A DNA stretch of 15,530 nucleotides. It comes from Sulfurovum sp. UBA7648 (GTDB lineage Bacteria; Campylobacterota; Campylobacteria; Campylobacterales; Sulfurovaceae). Location of the stretch: contig DLIG01000010.1 in the NCBI GenBank assembly GCA_002483605.1, positions 106,669-122,198 on the forward strand, written 5' to 3'. The notes under the pieces were generated by a model. It was given only the letters and a program-made list of their open reading frames with translations. It had not been told where the DNA came from and ran no database searches. Below, piece after piece: positions 13,630 through 15,530 of the stretch (within the stretch, counting starts at the first letter, position 1; each line of letters starts with the position of its first letter). Position numbers and translations under genes: made by a program.

Positions 13630-15309
13630 ATGCTAAAAAGCACGTTCAATACACTCGAACCGAAACTAGTTACCTTTCTTAAAAAACATACCTATAGCAA
13701 ATCCGATTTTGTCAAAGATATGTTAGCAGGCTTATCTGTTGCGATTGTCGCACTCCCTTTGGCGATGGCTATAGCGATCGCTTCGAATTTGCCGCCTGAA
13801 CGCGGACTTTTTACAGCTATTGTGGCCGGGTTTTTGATATCAGCACTTGGGGGCAGCAGGTTCCAAATAGGCGGGCCAACTGCTGCATTTATTGTAACTG
13901 TGGCAATGGTAGCTATGCATCATGGGTATCAAGGTTTGGTGCTTGCTACTATGATAGCCGGGATACTTTTGATTATCATGGCACTTGTTAAAGCAGGTGA
14001 GCTGATCAAATTCATACCTTATCCCGTAATTACCGGTTTTACATCCGGCATCGCTCTTTTGATACTATTTTCACAGCTCAAAGATTTTTTTGGGCTTCCT
14101 ATCGAGAATATGCCCCCTGATTTTATAGACAAGCTGGTTTTGTATGTTCAAAACCTGGACCAAGCAAATCCGGTAGCAGTTGCAGTTGCTTTGATAAGCA
14201 TCATTATTATATTTTTTATGAAGGTTAATTATCCTAGGATACCCGGGCCTATCGTTGTTGTCGTTCTTTCTGCAATTGCAGTTTATCTGTTCGACTTTCC
14301 TATAGAGACGATAGAGAGCCGTTTTGGGGCAATCCCATCTATGCTTCCTAGCCCGTCTTTTCCTGATATATCGTTCGAAAAAATAAGAGCGGTTTTTCCT
14401 GATGCTATAACCATAGCCGTACTAGCTGGAATCGAATCGTTACTCTCGGCTGTTGTAGCTGATGGTATGGCGGAAACAAAGCATAAGCCAAACACCGAGC
14501 TGTTCGCCCAAGGTGCAGCAAATATAGGTTCAGCCATGTTCGGTGGATTGCCTGCAACCGGTGCTATCGCAAGAACTGCTACCAATGTCAAAGCAGGGGC
14601 TGTTTCTCCGATTTCAGGGATGCTGCATGCTGTTTGGCTATTGGTATTTATGTTGCTTTTAGCTCCTTTTATAGTTATGGTTCCTCTTGCGGCTTTGAGC
14701 GGCATACTTATTGTTATTGCTTGGAATATGTCTGAAATCAAACATATTAAATCCATTTTAAAAGCCCCAAGGGCAGACAAAGTAGTGCTTTTTGTTACTT
14801 TCACACTGACGGTTCTTGTGGATTTAAACTTTGCTATTCAAACGGGCATATCTCTTGCGGCTATACTCTTTATAAATTCTATGATGAAATCAACAAAGAT
14901 CAGATCATATGATGAAGAAGAAGAGACTGATGATCCTGATTCTATTAATAAAAAGGTTGTGCCAGAGGGCGTAGAGGTTTACGAGATACAAGGGCCGCTG
15001 TTTTTTGGAATAGCAGAAAAATTAGTCGATGCTTTGACGAATATGGAAGTTACGCCAAAAGCTTTTATATTGAGGCTCAGACTAGTTCCCATGATAGATG
15101 CTGCCGGGCTTCATGCGATAGATACGGTTTGCGAAAGGCTCAAAAACAGGGGATCTACACTCATACTTTCAGGTGTCAATAAAAATGTCAATAAGTATAT
15201 TCATAAAACAGGGATACATACAAAGATAGGTGAAGAGAATATCTGTGATCATATAGATAAAGCTCTATCCAGAGCATTTCTTGTGACTAATAGAACCTTG
15301 GAAATATAA
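13630..15309 (+). CDS. SulP-family anion transporter with STAS domain
   Basis: Inner-membrane transporter of about 559 residues for sulfate, bicarbonate or a related anion. The N-terminal transmembrane domain carries DMLAGLSVAIVALPLAMAIAIASNLPPERGLFTAI, then GGSRFQIGGPTAAF, IKFIPYPVITGFTSGIA, and GLPATGAIARTATNVKAGAVSPISGMLHAVWLL, all typical of SulP. The C-terminal STAS domain spans about 445-555. At the STAS signature loop it has MIDAAG (488-493) where many members have DSTG or DATG, so the phosphorylatable Ser/Thr is absent. The frame is open from TTG 13546, but no ribosome site precedes it; ATG 13630 with GGA 8 bases upstream fits the family N-terminus better. In Campylobacterota such genes often serve inorganic carbon or sulfate uptake; the substrate cannot be decided here. 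Confidence 0.9.
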   Translation: MLKSTFNTLEPKLVTFLKKHTYSKSDFVKDMLAGLSVAIVALPLAMAIAIASNLPPERGLFTAIVAGFLISALGGSRFQIGGPTAAFIVTVAMVAMHHGYQGLVLATMIAGILLIIMALVKAGELIKFIPYPVITGFTSGIALLILFSQLKDFFGLPIENMPPDFIDKLVLYVQNLDQANPVAVAVALISIIIIFFMKVNYPRIPGPIVVVVLSAIAVYLFDFPIETIESRFGAIPSMLPSPSFPDISFEKIRAVFPDAITIAVLAGIESLLSAVVADGMAETKHKPNTELFAQGAANIGSAMFGGLPATGAIARTATNVKAGAVSPISGMLHAVWLLVFMLLLAPFIVMVPLAALSGILIVIAWNMSEIKHIKSILKAPRADKVVLFVTFTLTVLVDLNFAIQTGISLAAILFINSMMKSTKIRSYDEEEETDDPDSINKKVVPEGVEVYEIQGPLFFGIAEKLVDALTNMEVTPKAFILRLRLVPMIDAAGLHAIDTVCERLKNRGSTLILSGVNKNVNKYIHKTGIHTKIGEENICDHIDKALSRAFLVTNRTLEI

Positions 15310-15327
15310 CTCATAAAATACTTCATA

Positions 15328-15369
15328 TATACAACTTTTATAACGATTTGCATCTATAAAAGTTGTATA
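15328..15369. repeat. Perfect 15-bp inverted repeat after sulP
   Basis: TATACAACTTTTATA (15328-15342) and TATAAAAGTTGTATA (15355-15369) are perfect reverse complements around a 12-base loop, 18 bases past the sulP stop. It may end the sulP transcript, but the plus strand continues with A-rich DNA rather than a T-run, and the stem is AT-rich. A protein-binding dyad or mRNA 3'-end stabiliser fits as well. Confidence 0.8.
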
Positions 15370-15409
15370 AAAATAATAAATAATAATTTTTGCATATATT
15401 ATATTCTTA

Positions 15410-15418
15410 TGATATAAT
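15410..15418 (+). promoter_or_regulatory. Extended -10 promoter reading out of the window
   Basis: TG-A-TATAAT is a consensus extended -10 element, preceded by an AT-rich stretch with T/A tracts and no clear -35, the usual pattern in this phylum. A transcript would start near 15425 and run right through at least 105 bases without a start codon followed by an open frame, so the gene it serves lies beyond the window. Confidence 0.5.
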
Positions 15419-15491
15419 TGTTTTGCTGTTTATTCAAGCAATAGACATTTTGCCATTATCATTGTCAGAAAATCATAGGTTAGGTTTAAAA

Positions 15492-15530
15492 AATTATAAA
15501 ATTATTTATTTAATAAAATATTTTATAATT
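15492..15530. repeat. AT-only inverted repeat at the right edge
   Basis: AATTATAAAAT (15492-15502) and ATTTTATAATT (15520-15530) form a perfect 11-bp dyad around a 17-base AT-only spacer. The last 43 bases contain no G or C. It could be a regulatory region of the next gene or an easily melted site. It may continue past the window, so nothing more can be said. Between 15371 and 15491 I see no gene. Confidence 0.6.

Noticed and set aside
14283..14804. 173-codon minus-strand open frame inside sulP
   Set aside because: Antisense shadow of conserved SulP transmembrane segments.

Overview
The window looks like a chromosomal stretch of a free-living Campylobacterota (epsilonproteobacterial) species, of the Sulfurimonas/Sulfuricurvum/Sulfurovum sort. 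That placement is an inference from AT-rich DNA, short intergenic gaps, promoters with a clear -10 box but poor -35 box, and gene content (SulP transporter, ArsB/ArsR, ModE, Gram-negative outer-membrane and lipoprotein genes). I could not run a database search.

Left part (1-3840, minus strand): an arsenite efflux pair (arsR then arsB, joined by an ATGA overlap, with a probable ArsR operator upstream); the molybdate-responsive regulator modE; an orphan MoxR-type AAA+ ATPase; and two identical tandem tRNA-Glu(TTC) genes. No molybdate transport genes or usual MoxR partner genes are present.

Centre (3874-11125, plus strand): one compact run of eight genes with overlaps or gaps of at most 17 bases. 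The order is a small lipoprotein, endonuclease IV (nfo), an OmpP1/FadL outer-membrane channel, an acyl-CoA synthetase, N-acetylglucosamine-6-phosphate deacetylase (nagA), a stand-alone glucose-type PTS EIIA, a 31-residue single-span membrane protein, and an NhaC-family transporter. It apparently starts from a promoter that overlaps the tRNA promoter on the other strand and stops at a hairpin inside the 3' end of the convergent ycaO. The first half can be read as fatty-acid uptake and activation. The second half can be read as amino-sugar metabolism with an orphan PTS regulator beside a cation-coupled carrier. This second half is the best candidate for something undescribed.

Right part: ycaO on the minus strand, broken by a one-base deletion between the two conserved ATP-binding segments; then, on the plus strand, a YgjP/DUF45 zinc metallopeptidase with a TTG start and a SulP-family anion transporter with a STAS domain. 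The last 220 bases have no gene. They hold a perfect 15-bp inverted repeat, a strong extended -10 promoter pointing out of the window, and a very AT-rich dyad at the edge.
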